The notes: a model not told the origin generated them from the sequence alone. A DNA stretch of 64,000 bases from Sphaerisporangium rhizosphaerae (GCF_042665155.1 NZ_JBHTCG010000004.1:310001-374000); one strand, 5' to 3'; numbered from the stretch's first letter, positions 1-8,758 are shown. A program made the numbers and translations.

Positions 1-452
1 ACAAGCTGAAGGCACAGGTGGCCGAGGCGGTCGAGCACGGTGCCCGGGCGACCGAGGTCGGCCCTCCGGTGCCGGAGACCGGAGCGTTCGTCCAGCCGAC
101 GATCCTCACCGACGTGAGCCGCGACAACCCGGTCTACGGCCAGGAGCTCTTCGGCCCAGTGGCGATGTTCTTCAGAGTCCGGGACGAGGACGAGGCGATC
201 GCCATCGCCAACGACACCGGCTTCGGGCTCGGTGGCGCGGTCTTCACCTCCGACATCGAGCACGGCAAGAAGATCGCTCACCGCATCGAGAGCGGCATGG
301 TCTTCATCAACCATCCCACCTGGACCGCGCCCGAGTTGCCGTTCGGTGGCATCAAACAGTCCGGTTACGGGCGGGAGCTGTCCTGGCTCGGCATCCAGGA
401 GTTCGTCAACAAGAAGCTGATCGACATCGTTCCGCTCGACGCCGCGCCGTGA
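1..452 (+). CDS. NAD(P)-dependent aldehyde dehydrogenase, C-terminal part (cut by window edge)
   Basis: The reading frame is already open at base 3 and runs to a TGA at 450-452, so only the last ~150 codons are seen; the GTG at 18 is internal. The protein shows the conserved ALDH C-terminal pattern: ELFGPV, then NDTGFGLGGAVFTSD, then NHPTWTAPELPFGG followed by IKQSGYGREL. The NHPTW...PFGG arrangement is typical of succinate-semialdehyde dehydrogenase-like members that oxidise short aldehydes to acids. The catalytic Cys and Glu and the cofactor-binding fold lie outside the window, so the substrate cannot be fixed. Family assignment is firm; the specific substrate is inference. Confidence 0.9.
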   Translation, partial: KLKAQVAEAVEHGARATEVGPPVPETGAFVQPTILTDVSRDNPVYGQELFGPVAMFFRVRDEDEAIAIANDTGFGLGGAVFTSDIEHGKKIAHRIESGMVFINHPTWTAPELPFGGIKQSGYGRELSWLGIQEFVNKKLIDIVPLDAAP

Positions 453-713
453 GCATGCCCGGCCACGAGCGCTACCAAGGTTGAAGATGCGCGGGGCCCG
501 ACGGAGTGTCGTTGTGGCAGCACCTACCAATGTCGATGCGCCCGGCCGCGGGCGACCGACCCGTTATCGCGTGCGCCTCCGTCTGCGGCGTTGTCCACAT
601 CGGAAGAAGGCGGAGACGGCCCGGCCGACTGTCATCAACCTCATGACCGAGTACATCTAGACGGTGGACATCACGCTCTGTCTGACGACACATCACCTTC
701 TCCTTTCTCTCGT

Positions 714-1331
714 TCAGTGGCCGTGGTCGCCGTGCCCACTGGGCTCGGGCTCGGGGTCGGCGGTGGCCGGTTCGGGGCTCGTCGGCGTCTGAGCCGCGGT
801 CCGCGTGGAGCGCAGGGTGAAGCCGGCGGTGCGGACCTGGCCCTGGTGCTTGAAGTCCAGGAACAGCCGGTAGTCGCCGTCGCTGGGCACCTCGGCGTGG
901 AAGACGATCTCGGGTCCGGGCTTGGTGCGGCCGTCGCCGGGCGCGCCGTCGGGATGGACGTGCAGGTAGGCAAGGTCTCCGGCCCGCAGGGCCACCAGGT
1001 GCCCATAGGCGCCGAGGTACGGCTCCAGATCGGTCACCGGCTCCCCCTTCTTGGTCACCCGCAACGTCAGCCTGCTCGACCGTCCGGGAACCAGGTCGCC
1101 GCCGAGGCCGACGGAGTAGCCGTCGACCTCGACCTCGCGAGTGACCGCCGGCAACGCCCTCGGCTCATAATCGCCTGCCACCAGCAGATCGGCGCCCAAC
1201 GTCATCGCGCTGCCACCGGCGGGCGCGAAGTCGGCGAACACCCGGTAGGCGCCCGCGGCGGGCAGCGTGAGCGTGACCGACCACACCCCGTCAGAGGTCA
1301 GAGCGGACGACCGTCGCCGCCGATGCAACAC
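714..1331 (-). pseudogene. C-terminal half of a secreted YtkA/metal-associated actinobacterial protein, 5' truncated
   Basis: The open frame begins with GTG at 1331 but has no ribosome site, and its first dozen residues are Arg-rich and unlike the rest. From LTSDGVWSV onward it matches, from memory, the second half of actinobacterial secreted proteins found beside copper and metal genes: TYRAFADF-like and LGAYGHLVALRAGDLAYLHVHP segments, and a C-terminus ending in HGDHGH that could bind metal. Family members are about 300 residues with a signal peptide; here roughly the first third and the export signal are missing. The break coincides with a CsoR-like relic on the other strand, so I read it as a truncated remnant. 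It could still be translated, but it would not be exported. Confidence 0.6.
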
Positions 1332-1342
1332 ATGGGGATACT

Positions 1343-1359
1343 GTACCCCCCTAGGGTAC
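1343..1359. promoter_or_regulatory. CsoR-like copper operator palindrome
   Basis: Inverted repeat GTACCC-CCCTA-GGGTAC. The TACCC...GGGTA arms with a short C-rich centre resemble operators of actinobacterial CsoR copper repressors. It sits between a leftward truncated metal-associated gene and a rightward CsoR-like relic, where such an operator would be expected. Function today is doubtful because both flanking genes are broken. Confidence 0.5.
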
Positions 1360-1364
1360 TTAGA

Positions 1365-1513
1365 GATGAGGTGTCGCTCCTTCGGGAGCGCCTGGTTCAG
1401 TGCGTCGCGGAGGCCATCGGCAAGAGCGGTCCCGAGGCTGAGGCCGAGATCCAGGAGGCCCCGAGGCCGAGGCCGGAATCATGGAGGCCTCCGACGCCCC
1501 GGCTCGTCCGTGA
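1365..1513 (+). pseudogene. csoR: Relic of a CsoR-type copper-sensing repressor (C-terminal part)
   Basis: Translation from about 1371 gives LLRERLVQCVAEAIGKSGP followed by EAEAEIQEA, resembling the C-terminal helix of CsoR (consensus like LLDEHLxHCVAEA...GPEAEAKI.EA). The copper-ligand His of the DEH motif is replaced by Arg, while the Cys of the HCV motif is kept as QCV. A partial tandem duplication follows (two copies of a P-E-A-E-A...EA segment, 1430-1490) and shifts the frame before an RLVRD-like end. The N-terminal half with the first Cys ligand is absent. Recognition rests on a short motif and is tentative. Confidence 0.45.
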
Positions 1514-1585
1514 CGGTCATGGAGGGGTTGATCCGTCGCCGCTGTGGTGGAAGCGGGATACGAGGTCGTGCGGGACCCGTGAAAG

Positions 1586-1626
1586 GAGATGTGGCAGGAG
1601 GCGTTACGCGCCTCCGGCCACATCTC
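1586..1626. terminator. Strong hairpin, probable terminator
   Basis: Stem of 10 plus 7 base pairs (1586-1595 with 1617-1626, and 1597-1603 with 1609-1615) with one mismatch and a TTACG loop, followed by a short T-containing stretch. It separates the csoR relic from the convergent CHRD gene. Confidence 0.6.
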
Positions 1627-1741
1627 TATTCGTCACGACGTGGGCTTTCGTTTTTCACCTCACGCCCGGGTCGCGAGCCGGCCGGCCCGGCCCCGGCCTA
1701 TGACCTGCCGAACCGGTGCATGATTCCGCGCGGGTGACCGG

Positions 1742-2338
1742 TTACCAGCGGCCGGTCTTGAGGAGCTGGCCGCGCACGGCGCCGTCGGCGAACTGCTTGG
1801 TGTGCATGTTGGCGTACCAGTTCCTCGGGTTCTTCTTGATCCCGGCCAGCACGCTGAGGTCCTTGACCTTCACCGAACCGAAGGCGGTGTTGCCGCGGAT
1901 CTTCCCGTCGTGCAGCAGGTCGATCACCACCGGGCCGTTGACGCCCGCCTTACCGCGGTGGATGTGGAACGCGGTCGGCCTGCCGGTCCGCTTCCACTGC
2001 ACCAGATAGAACATCCGGTCGCCCTGGATGCGGAACTTGGCCACCGCCACACCATCGCGGTCGTTGACCTTCTTACCCGGCTCGCGCACCTCGTTCCGGC
2101 CCAGCAGCACCGCACCGAAGTAGTAGCTCTTGGGCTTCACCGTCACGTGCCCGGCAGCCGAAACGGTGGACGCGGCGGACACGGACGCGGCGGAGGTCGC
2201 GGCCGGGGTGGTCGCCGCGCCTGCCGGGATCGCCGCGATCCCGACGGCGAGGGCCGCGGTCACCGCGCCGGCCGCGACACGGCCGGCCAGACGCTGCCAG
2301 GAGGTGGTGGTACCGGTGGTCTGCTGAACGTTCATCAC
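1742..2338 (-). CDS. Secreted CHRD-domain protein
   Basis: This 198-residue protein starts with GTG at 2338 or ATG at 2335, with a purine-rich AAAGAAG just upstream. It has a signal peptide: an Arg-containing start, a hydrophobic Ala/Val segment and a probable cut after AGAA near residue 41. An Ala/Ser/Thr-rich spacer follows. The rest looks like a CHRD (chordin-like) domain: FRIQGDRMFYLVQWKRTGRP, then AFHIHRGKAGVNGPVVIDL and a final W-x-ANMHTKQFADGAVRGQL, with the HIHRG and ANMHT signatures. CHRD domains occur in extracellular proteins of unknown binding function. No operon partners are seen; it is isolated by a terminator downstream and a long gap upstream. Confidence 0.8.
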   Translation of the reverse strand: MMNVQQTTGTTTSWQRLAGRVAAGAVTAALAVGIAAIPAGAATTPAATSAASVSAASTVSAAGHVTVKPKSYYFGAVLLGRNEVREPGKKVNDRDGVAVAKFRIQGDRMFYLVQWKRTGRPTAFHIHRGKAGVNGPVVIDLLHDGKIRGNTAFGSVKVKDLSVLAGIKKNPRNWYANMHTKQFADGAVRGQLLKTGRW

Positions 2339-3123
2339 AAAGCTTCTTTCGTGAGGGAGGCGCCGAATCGCTCGTTTCGGACATCCCAGACGTTAGGCCG
2401 ACCGTCGCCGCGTCTATACGTAGGAATCCACACAACACCGCTTACGTGCATAACGGCACACATCCCGCCCCATCGCCCACTCACCACGGCGCGGCGCCCG
2501 CGATTCAGGGCAGCTCTGCCACCCGCGTCCTCAAGATCACGGGGGTGGGCGCTCGCCGATTCGCGGCACTTCCATGCCGTGCGTCACGGAACATGATCTC
2601 CGGCTCGCGCCATCCACCGTGTTCAGCAGGCGAGCCTCCACCCTTGACCTGCCGTCACCAGCGCGTCGATCTCGAGAATCGAGTGGCGATCGTTGTGCCG
2701 GACGTGAGGGCTCCGTCGATGGACCGGCATGCCACGGGTTATCCACAGTTTCCACAGAGTCGTACACAGGTTCGAATGTGATCTTTGCCGCCGCCGGACC
2801 ACCACTCCCGCCCGGTACCGCAACCTGCTCCGGACCCCCGAGGTTCACGGTGCAGCACCGCGAGTCGCGCACGCCCAGGGGGACGACCGGCTCGTGAACC
2901 ACGTGGCCGAGACGGCTCCACCCTCAGAAAAGCCGCCTGGCCTGGTCCCCATCCGGATCCGGTGGGGCCGAATGTCTCGGGGCACGGGACCTTCGTCTCT
3001 TCGCCGCTGATCCCGTTCCACGATTCGATGAAGAGGAGCGTGGGCGGGGCGTGGGCGCTGCCGCGGACGGGGACGCTCGCAGCGAGAGACGGGCGCCGCG
3101 CCGGCGCCCGGAGGGAGCCGATC
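2339..3123. other. Long intergenic region without recognised gene
   Basis: About 785 bases between the CHRD gene and the first CBS-BON gene. No frame here encodes anything I recognise. A single perfect DnaA-type 9-mer (TTATCCACA, 2739-2747) and a DevR-type box (2986-2999) are present. The rest looks like unstructured spacer. Confidence 0.5.
2986..2999 (+). promoter_or_regulatory. DevR/DosR-type box upstream of CBS-BON gene
   Basis: GGGACCTTCGTCTC, one strong half site and one degenerate one, 125 bases before the ATG at 3124. It belongs to the family of boxes found upstream of the other dormancy-type genes in this window. Confidence 0.5.
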
Positions 3124-3822
3124 ATGCACAAGAAGGTGCGGGACGTGATGACCTGGCAGGTCGCATCCGTCAACGGCAGCACCCCCTTCAAGGACGTGGC
3201 CGAGGTGCTCGTGCGTCACGGTGTGAGCGCCGTGCCGGTGGTGGACGGCGAAGGACACGTGATCGGCGTCCTCTCCGAGGCCGATCTGCTGCGCAAGGAG
3301 GAGTTCAGGCAGCGCTACTACGGCGAGGACTACCGGCCTCCCCTGCGGGCCAGGCTGCGCCGGCGCATCGGCGGCGGTTCCGACCCTGAGGAGAAGGCGC
3401 GCGGCGAGACGGCCGCCGAGCTGATGACCGCGCCGGCGATCACCTGCAGGCCGTACGCCAGTGTGGTGGCCGCCGCCCGGGCCATGGACGTGCACGGGGT
3501 GAAACGGCTGCCGGTGGTCGACGAGGAAGGTCTGCTGGTGGGCATCGTCAGCCGTCACGACGTGCTCAAGGTCTTCACGCGCACCGACGACGACATCGCC
3601 GCCGAGATCCGCGACGACATCCTCAGCGGCCCCCTGTGGATGGACACCTCAGGAGTCCGGGTCTCGGTGTCGCAGGGTGTGGTGACCGTCGGCGGTGAGA
3701 TCGCCCATCACAGCGAGGCCCGGACCATCGTGGCCATGATCGGGCGGGTCAACGGCGTGGTGGACGTGCTCGACGAACTGCGGTGGCGACAGGACGACAC
3801 CTTGAGTGCCGGGCGGAAATGA
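3124..3822 (+). CDS. CBS-domain pair plus BON domain protein
   Basis: The 232-residue start MHKKVRDVMT is chosen because the ATG at 3124 follows a GGAGGGAG ribosome site and is the usual CBS start; the frame stays open upstream but that part is not protein-like. Two CBS repeats (about residues 1-60 and 95-155; motifs VSAVPVVDGEGHVIGVLSEA and KRLPVVDEEGLLVGIVSRHD) flank a basic linker. A BON domain ends the protein (about 165-225, VRVSVSQGVVTVGGEI...). CBS pairs usually bind adenosine nucleotides; BON domains are thought to bind membranes or other ligands. Similar proteins (Hrp1-like CBS proteins) are DosR-induced in mycobacteria. A DevR-type box lies 125 bases upstream. Cytosolic; the exact role is unknown. 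A paralogue lies at 29649. Confidence 0.88.
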   Translation: MHKKVRDVMTWQVASVNGSTPFKDVAEVLVRHGVSAVPVVDGEGHVIGVLSEADLLRKEEFRQRYYGEDYRPPLRARLRRRIGGGSDPEEKARGETAAELMTAPAITCRPYASVVAAARAMDVHGVKRLPVVDEEGLLVGIVSRHDVLKVFTRTDDDIAAEIRDDILSGPLWMDTSGVRVSVSQGVVTVGGEIAHHSEARTIVAMIGRVNGVVDVLDELRWRQDDTLSAGRK

Positions 3823-3826
3823 GGGG

Positions 3827-3887
3827 CCGAGCCGGCTCCACGTCAGCGGCCGCCGCGTCCACGGCTCGGAGTCGCGGGCCGGCTCGG
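3827..3887. terminator. Possible terminator between convergent genes
   Basis: Inverted repeat CCGAGCCGGC (3827-3836) with GCCGGCTCGG (3878-3887) around a long GC-rich loop. It lies between the CBS-BON gene and the convergent protease gene. Confidence 0.35.
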
Positions 3888-3922
3888 TCGGCTTCATGAG
3901 GTTGTCGAAACCGCGGGGTGGT

Positions 3923-5203
3923 TCAGCCGGTCTTCACGGAGATCCCGAAGTCGCGGACGGCCGTAGCGAAGTCCTGGTAGTAGAAGGTCGAGCCGTTGTG
4001 GGCGGTGACCGTTCCCTTCGCCACGACGTTGTAGTCGCCGCTCAGGGCGAAGACCGGGCCGCCGCTGTCGCCGGCCTGGCTCGGCAGCCCGCCGTCGGTG
4101 CGGCGCGCGACGATGAGGTCCGACCAGTACTCGGTGTTGCCGTAGGCGTCGAGGTACCAGCCTCCGTAGGCGAAGTCGGCGGTGTTCTGGATCCCGCAGA
4201 CGGCGCCGCTCGTGGAGCCTGACTGGCAGACCCACTCGTTGGCGTAGACCCAGTCCCAGCCGGCGACGCCCTTGGTGAAGGTGCCCGAGGAGTCGCCGTC
4301 CCAGATGCGCCCGGCGGAGCTCGCGGTGATGAGGAGGATGTCGTGACCGGGGTTCTCCTGGGCGCCGGTTCCGACCCACAGGCCGGTGCCGGGGGTGGTC
4401 CAGGAACCGTTGTGCCAGCCGCCGCCGGTCCGGCCGCAGTGACCGGCGGTCAGCAGGTAGCTCTGACCGCCGCCGTCGGTGACGGCCCAGCCGGCCGTGC
4501 ACCGGGCGTGGTTGTCGTCGTTGATGATCGCGCCGCCGCCGTAGTAGGGGTCGTAGTCGTTGTACCGGCCGTCGGCCTGCGGGACCTCCCCCGTGACGTA
4601 GGTGACCGGAACGCCGCCGACCGTCGTCGCCCGAGGGGCGAGCGTCTTGGCCGCGGCCTTGGTGGTCACGACGAGCCCGGCGCCGGTGACCGAGCCGGCC
4701 ACCTGGGTGAGCGCCCCCTGCGGGTTCTTCCTCAGGTCGGCCAGCAGGCCGGCCGCGGCCTTCTTGAGCTCGGCCTGGGAGTGACGCGCGGCCTTGACCT
4801 CGACGGCCGCGACGCCGCGCGCCTTGGCCAGGGCGCTGTTCACGGAGGCGGGGAGCCTGCCCTTCCACCACAGCTCGACCGACTTGGGCTGCAGGACGAT
4901 GCCGGCGAACCCGCCGGCCGCCCCTTCCTTCTCGACGGCCCAGGAGATCTTCGACGCCGCTTCCTTCAGCGGAACCTGGTCGAGCATCTTCTGCCGGATG
5001 TCCGCCGGAACGTGGCTGAACGGGACGGCCTCGACGGCGTTCTTGCCCGCGCCGGGAGCGGGATCGGGATCGGGATCGGCCAGAGCGGAGGTCGTGCTGA
5101 GCGCGGTCACGCTCAGCACGACCGCGCTCAGGACCCCCACGTACCGTGCCGCCGACCTGCGCGGGCCGGCTAACGTGCCGCGATGTGCTGCGATTGGCAT
5201 CAT
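3923..5203 (-). CDS. Secreted chymotrypsin-like (S1/alpha-lytic type) serine protease with propeptide
   Basis: I start this at ATG 5203 (or the adjoining ATG 5200), directly after AGGGGAA; the longer frame upstream is not protein-like. The ~426-residue product has a signal peptide with a hydrophobic core (VLSAVVLSVTALSTTSALA), then a long propeptide of about 190 residues like those of alpha-lytic-type proteases. The mature catalytic domain begins around GGGAIIND. The triad is visible: His in LLTAGHCG (~255), Asp in GHDILLI (~286), Ser in GDSGGPV (~379). Cys residues pair as usual for S1A bacterial enzymes (HARCTAGW...AGHC). It should be an exported protease that matures by self-cleavage. It is monocistronic, and its presence among dormancy genes looks incidental. 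Confidence 0.92.
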   Translation of the reverse strand: MMPIAAHRGTLAGPRRSAARYVGVLSAVVLSVTALSTTSALADPDPDPAPGAGKNAVEAVPFSHVPADIRQKMLDQVPLKEAASKISWAVEKEGAAGGFAGIVLQPKSVELWWKGRLPASVNSALAKARGVAAVEVKAARHSQAELKKAAAGLLADLRKNPQGALTQVAGSVTGAGLVVTTKAAAKTLAPRATTVGGVPVTYVTGEVPQADGRYNDYDPYYGGGAIINDDNHARCTAGWAVTDGGGQSYLLTAGHCGRTGGGWHNGSWTTPGTGLWVGTGAQENPGHDILLITASSAGRIWDGDSSGTFTKGVAGWDWVYANEWVCQSGSTSGAVCGIQNTADFAYGGWYLDAYGNTEYWSDLIVARRTDGGLPSQAGDSGGPVFALSGDYNVVAKGTVTAHNGSTFYYQDFATAVRDFGISVKTG

Positions 5204-5540
5204 TTCCCCTTGATCGTGGACAGGGTGACGGAGGCCGTCATGCGGCTCCGTTTCGCCTTTGGAGGGATCCGATCCGCGGGGCGCGGTCATCGGAGGAGTC
5301 GAGTCATTTCACCGAGCGCGCCGGGGCTTCGCCATCGCCGCCGAATAACCGAACGATTCCGGCATCCGGCGACCGGCCCGTGCCGGTTCGGCCGGCATGC
5401 CGCCACAGACGGCATGCCGGTTAACACGGTCCGCCGGTTCAGAGAGCACACCGGTTCAGAGGGCATGCCGGGTCCCGCGGTCCGCCACAGAAGGCTTGCC
5501 GGGTCGCAGGATCCGCCGGATCAGAGGGCAGGGATCAGGG
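5204..5540. other. Intergenic spacer between protease and LuxR-type ATPase genes
   Basis: The left part should hold the leftward protease promoter. The right part (5391-5530) is a short degenerate repeat cluster described separately. I see no gene here. Confidence 0.5.
5411..5526. repeat. Degenerate ~33-base repeats (three copies)
   Basis: Copies at 5411-5444, 5462-5492 and 5493-5526 share the pattern GGCWTGCCGG...GGTCCGCC followed by a CAGAG-like end. A further isolated GGCATGCCG lies around 5394. They sit immediately downstream of the stop of the large regulator gene. The origin is unknown. Confidence 0.5.
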
Positions 5541-8500
5541 TCACCGCGTCAGGGCGCGGCGCAGTTCGGCGAGGGAGCCGACTCCGAGGATGTCGTGTGC
5601 TTCACGGAGCAGCGTGGTGACCGTGTCCAGGTCGAGGACCATGCTGTAGGCGATCTCGGATTCGGAGCGTCCGTCCGCGGCGAGCAGGGCGACGCGTCGC
5701 CGGCGCGGATCCAGCGCGTTGGTCCGCCGGCGCTGGAGGTGAGGAGCGTCCCCGAGGCGCCGGGCGACGGCGTCGGCCAGACCCAGGGCGCCGCACTCGT
5801 CGGCCAGGGTCAGCGCCTCCGACAGCGGCACGCGCGCGTCGTGGCCGGTCCGCGGCGAGGACGTGGGGTCCCTCCTGGTCAGGGCCGCGCCGAGTTCGGC
5901 CAGAGCGTGGGCCAGTTCGAGGCGGTGCGGGGTGGGGCGCAGGATCCGGACCGCCTCCTCGAGCGGTTCCGCGGCCGAGGCCGGTCGCAGCGCGGCCAGC
6001 GTGCGCAGGGCTCGCGCACGGACCAGCGGGCTGCCGAATCGCTCCGCCCGCCGCATCCCGACGTCCACGATCTCGCGGGCCTGGTCCGGCGCGGTGTGCC
6101 GCAACACCTGGGCGAGGTCGAAGCGCCACATGCACACCGACGGGTTGAGCAGCGACGCGTGTTCCAGCCACTGCCCGAGCCGGCGCAGCGTGGCGGCGGC
6201 GCCGGCGGTCTGGCCGCGTGCGATCTGGAGGGCGCCGCGGACCGCGTTCGGTATGGGGAGCACCAAGGCGTCGGCCGAGGAGGCGCCGTACCGGCGCTCG
6301 CCGTACACCGCCTCCGCGCGGTCGACGTCGCCGCGCGCGAGCAGTGCCTCGATCAGGGTGCCGGTGGCGAACTGCTCCGCGGGCGTCCCGGGGCCGGTGC
6401 GGTCGGCCAGGCGCAGCGCGATCTCGGCGTCGGCGACCGCGTCGGCGATCCTGCCCTCCCGCAGGGCCACGTTGCCCAGGTGGACGCGGGCGAAGGTGAG
6501 GTGGGTGCCGCGCCAGCCGTTGCGGTCGAACTCGTCCACCGCCTGCTCGAACAGGCGACCGGACGTCGCCAGGTCGTCGGAGAACAGGTGGACGAACGCG
6601 GTCACGGTGCCGACCTCCATGCCCTGGTCGAGGTCGGCGAACGACACGCCGTCGCGGATCACGGGCCCGATGGCCTGCGCCGCGGCGGTGCGGGGCTCCC
6701 CGCGCAGCACCAGGCTCCACGCGTGCAGGGCGATCATCAGACGCTCCACGTGGGTGGCGCCCCGCAGCGGCGGGGCGGCCCGGTCGAGCAGCAGCATGCG
6801 GTCGGGCCGGTGCGGGTCGTCGGCCCACCAGGTGGCCCACAGCAACTGCTCGGCCCGCAGGCGGTCGCGGAGACCGTCGTCCCGGCAGCCGTCCAGGGCC
6901 CGGTCGAGCGATCGGACGGCGTCGCCGAGCCGGTTGGCGTAGCCGTACACCTTGGCGAGCGCGATCGCGGCCTCGACGCCCTGGGCGTCGTCGGCGGCCT
7001 GCTCGCGGGCGGCGAGCAGTTCGGGGATGGCCGTGGCCACCTCGCCCAGCGCAAGCGCCTGCCCGTAACGCGTTCGCACCTGGCAACGCCGGGCGGGCGG
7101 GGGCGGCTCGGCGACCCCGCGCCCGAGGTAGCGGGCCGCCGTGGCCGCCAGGCCGGAGCCCATCGCCGCGTCGGCCGCGGCGACCAGCCGGTCGACCACC
7201 CAGGGGTCGCCCGCGGCGTTGACCCGCAGCAGGTGGGCGGCCACCGGCTGGAGGCCGGCGTCGGCCTGGTGCAGCGACCGTGCCGCCGCGAGGTGGGTGT
7301 CGCTGCGCTGCGAGGGGTCGATGTCGTCGTAGACCGCGCTCCGGATGATGGGGTGCCGGAAGTCGACGCTGGAGTGGTCGGCCAGGATCCCGGCTCTGCA
7401 GAGCAGGTCGTACGCGCGCCTGCCCTCCTCACAGGTCAGTCCGGCGAGGTGGACGGCCTGGCCGAGGGGGATACCGGGGCCGAGCACGGCGATGGTGCGG
7501 GCCAGCCGCTCCGCCGGCGGCCCGAGCGTGCGCAGACGCTCGTTGAGGTGCACCACGACCTGGCGGGGGGTGAGGCGGGCGACGCGCGCGGCGGATCCGG
7601 CCGTCGGCGCGAGCCGCCGCTCGCGGGCCAGGTCGATCATCCACCGCAGGTAGAACGGGTTGCCGCCGCTGTGCCGGTGGAAGGCCGCGCAGAACGTCTC
7701 GTCCGGAGGGGAGCCCGGAGGTCCGAGGCCGCGGCCCACGATGGCGCGCACGGCGTCCAGGCTGAGCGGCCGGGGCCGGATGACGGAGGTGGCGCGCAGG
7801 GTGACACGGGTGAGCGCCGGTGGCTGCGCGGGCTCGTCCGGCCGGCAGGCCAGCAGCAACACCACGGGCAGTCCGGCCAGCCTGTCGCTGAGGAACTCCA
7901 GCCAGTTCAGCGACTCCTCGTCCAGCCAGTGCGCGTCGTCGACGGCCAGCAGCAGCGATTCGTCGCCGCCGGCGGGGTCGGTGGCGTTGACCAGCAGCCA
8001 GTACAGGGCTTCGGTGAGGCCGATCTCCGAACCTCGCCGGGTGTGCGGGAGGCCGAGGGGGACCCGCGCGAACGCGGCGGCGCCGGCGAACAGGCGCTGC
8101 CGGTCGTGGCCACTGTGGCCGGCCGCCCAGCGGCCGAGCAGCGTCCGGACGCCGCTGAAGGCCATCGTCTGGTCGAGTTGGTTGCCGCGCACCACCAAGG
8201 GGGTGATCCCGCGCACGGCGCTCTCCGCGCACACCCGCGCGAGCAGTTCGGACTTGCCGATGCCCGCGGGGCCCTCGACCACGATCGTGGCCCCCGCCCG
8301 TCCGCGGACCTCGTCGAGCACCGAGGAGCAGGAGTCCAGGTAGTCGTCGCGTTCGAAGATGCCGTTGTCCGCGGCGGTGTGGCCGGGAAGCCGCAGCGCC
8401 TGCAGAACGTGCTGCTCGTCCAGCCCGGCTCTCCCCGCGGCGCGGGCACAGGCCACGCAGCCGGCGATGACCTTGGCGACGAATTCGTCCCGCAGTCGCC

Positions 8501-8642
8501 GTTTGCCGGCCATCGCCTCGGAGAAGGTGGCCGCCGCGACCCCGCTGCGGCGAGCCAGCGTCGCGTCGGTGGGACCGCCCACGACCCGCTGCAAGGTGCG
8601 CAGCCGGCGCCGGAGATGATCGTCGGGATCCGGGTGAGCCAT
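5541..8642 (-). CDS. Large LuxR-type ATPase transcriptional regulator (LAL-like) with extra N-terminal HTH
   Basis: I start the 1033-residue protein at ATG 8642 (MAHPDPDDHL), which follows GAGGAGCAGG; the upstream open frame is a shadow of the multicopper oxidase gene. An N-terminal segment (about 5-50, with TLARRSGVAAATFSEAMAGK) resembles a Cro/XRE-like helix-turn-helix. An AAA/STAND ATPase follows: Walker A GPAGIGKSELL (~124), Walker B LLLAVDDAHWLDEE (~230). A long helical TPR-like region comes next, then a C-terminal LuxR-like HTH (~980-1033, ADGRSESEIAYSMVLDLDTV). This matches signal-integrating LAL regulators, except for the added N-terminal HTH. It is downstream of the multicopper oxidase on the same strand, 116 bases apart. 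A perfect 17-base palindrome sits at its start. Targets are unknown. Confidence 0.8.
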   Translation of the reverse strand: MAHPDPDDHLRRRLRTLQRVVGGPTDATLARRSGVAAATFSEAMAGKRRLRDEFVAKVIAGCVACARAAGRAGLDEQHVLQALRLPGHTAADNGIFERDDYLDSCSSVLDEVRGRAGATIVVEGPAGIGKSELLARVCAESAVRGITPLVVRGNQLDQTMAFSGVRTLLGRWAAGHSGHDRQRLFAGAAAFARVPLGLPHTRRGSEIGLTEALYWLLVNATDPAGGDESLLLAVDDAHWLDEESLNWLEFLSDRLAGLPVVLLLACRPDEPAQPPALTRVTLRATSVIRPRPLSLDAVRAIVGRGLGPPGSPPDETFCAAFHRHSGGNPFYLRWMIDLARERRLAPTAGSAARVARLTPRQVVVHLNERLRTLGPPAERLARTIAVLGPGIPLGQAVHLAGLTCEEGRRAYDLLCRAGILADHSSVDFRHPIIRSAVYDDIDPSQRSDTHLAAARSLHQADAGLQPVAAHLLRVNAAGDPWVVDRLVAAADAAMGSGLAATAARYLGRGVAEPPPPARRCQVRTRYGQALALGEVATAIPELLAAREQAADDAQGVEAAIALAKVYGYANRLGDAVRSLDRALDGCRDDGLRDRLRAEQLLWATWWADDPHRPDRMLLLDRAAPPLRGATHVERLMIALHAWSLVLRGEPRTAAAQAIGPVIRDGVSFADLDQGMEVGTVTAFVHLFSDDLATSGRLFEQAVDEFDRNGWRGTHLTFARVHLGNVALREGRIADAVADAEIALRLADRTGPGTPAEQFATGTLIEALLARGDVDRAEAVYGERRYGASSADALVLPIPNAVRGALQIARGQTAGAAATLRRLGQWLEHASLLNPSVCMWRFDLAQVLRHTAPDQAREIVDVGMRRAERFGSPLVRARALRTLAALRPASAAEPLEEAVRILRPTPHRLELAHALAELGAALTRRDPTSSPRTGHDARVPLSEALTLADECGALGLADAVARRLGDAPHLQRRRTNALDPRRRRVALLAADGRSESEIAYSMVLDLDTVTTLLREAHDILGVGSLAELRRALTR

Positions 8643-8651
8643 CCTGCTCCT

Positions 8652-8668
8652 CACGTTCCTGGAACGTG
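8652..8668. promoter_or_regulatory. Perfect 17-base palindrome at regulator start
   Basis: CACGTTCC-T-GGAACGTG, only 10 bases before the ATG of the large regulator. An operator so close to the start would block transcription or initiation, so autoregulation is a reasonable guess. The binder is unknown. Confidence 0.5.
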
Positions 8669-8758
8669 CCGCAGGGGTCAGGCTACAGCCGGCAAATGCC
8701 GCGTACGACGCATTTTCCCGCGGCCGCGACCAGCGGCGGAGGCGGGATCGCGGCGCCT

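Noticed and set aside
2739..2747. Perfect DnaA-type box TTATCCACA as an origin signal
   Set aside because: A single box, with no cluster and no dnaA or dnaN nearby; chance occurrence is more likely than an origin.
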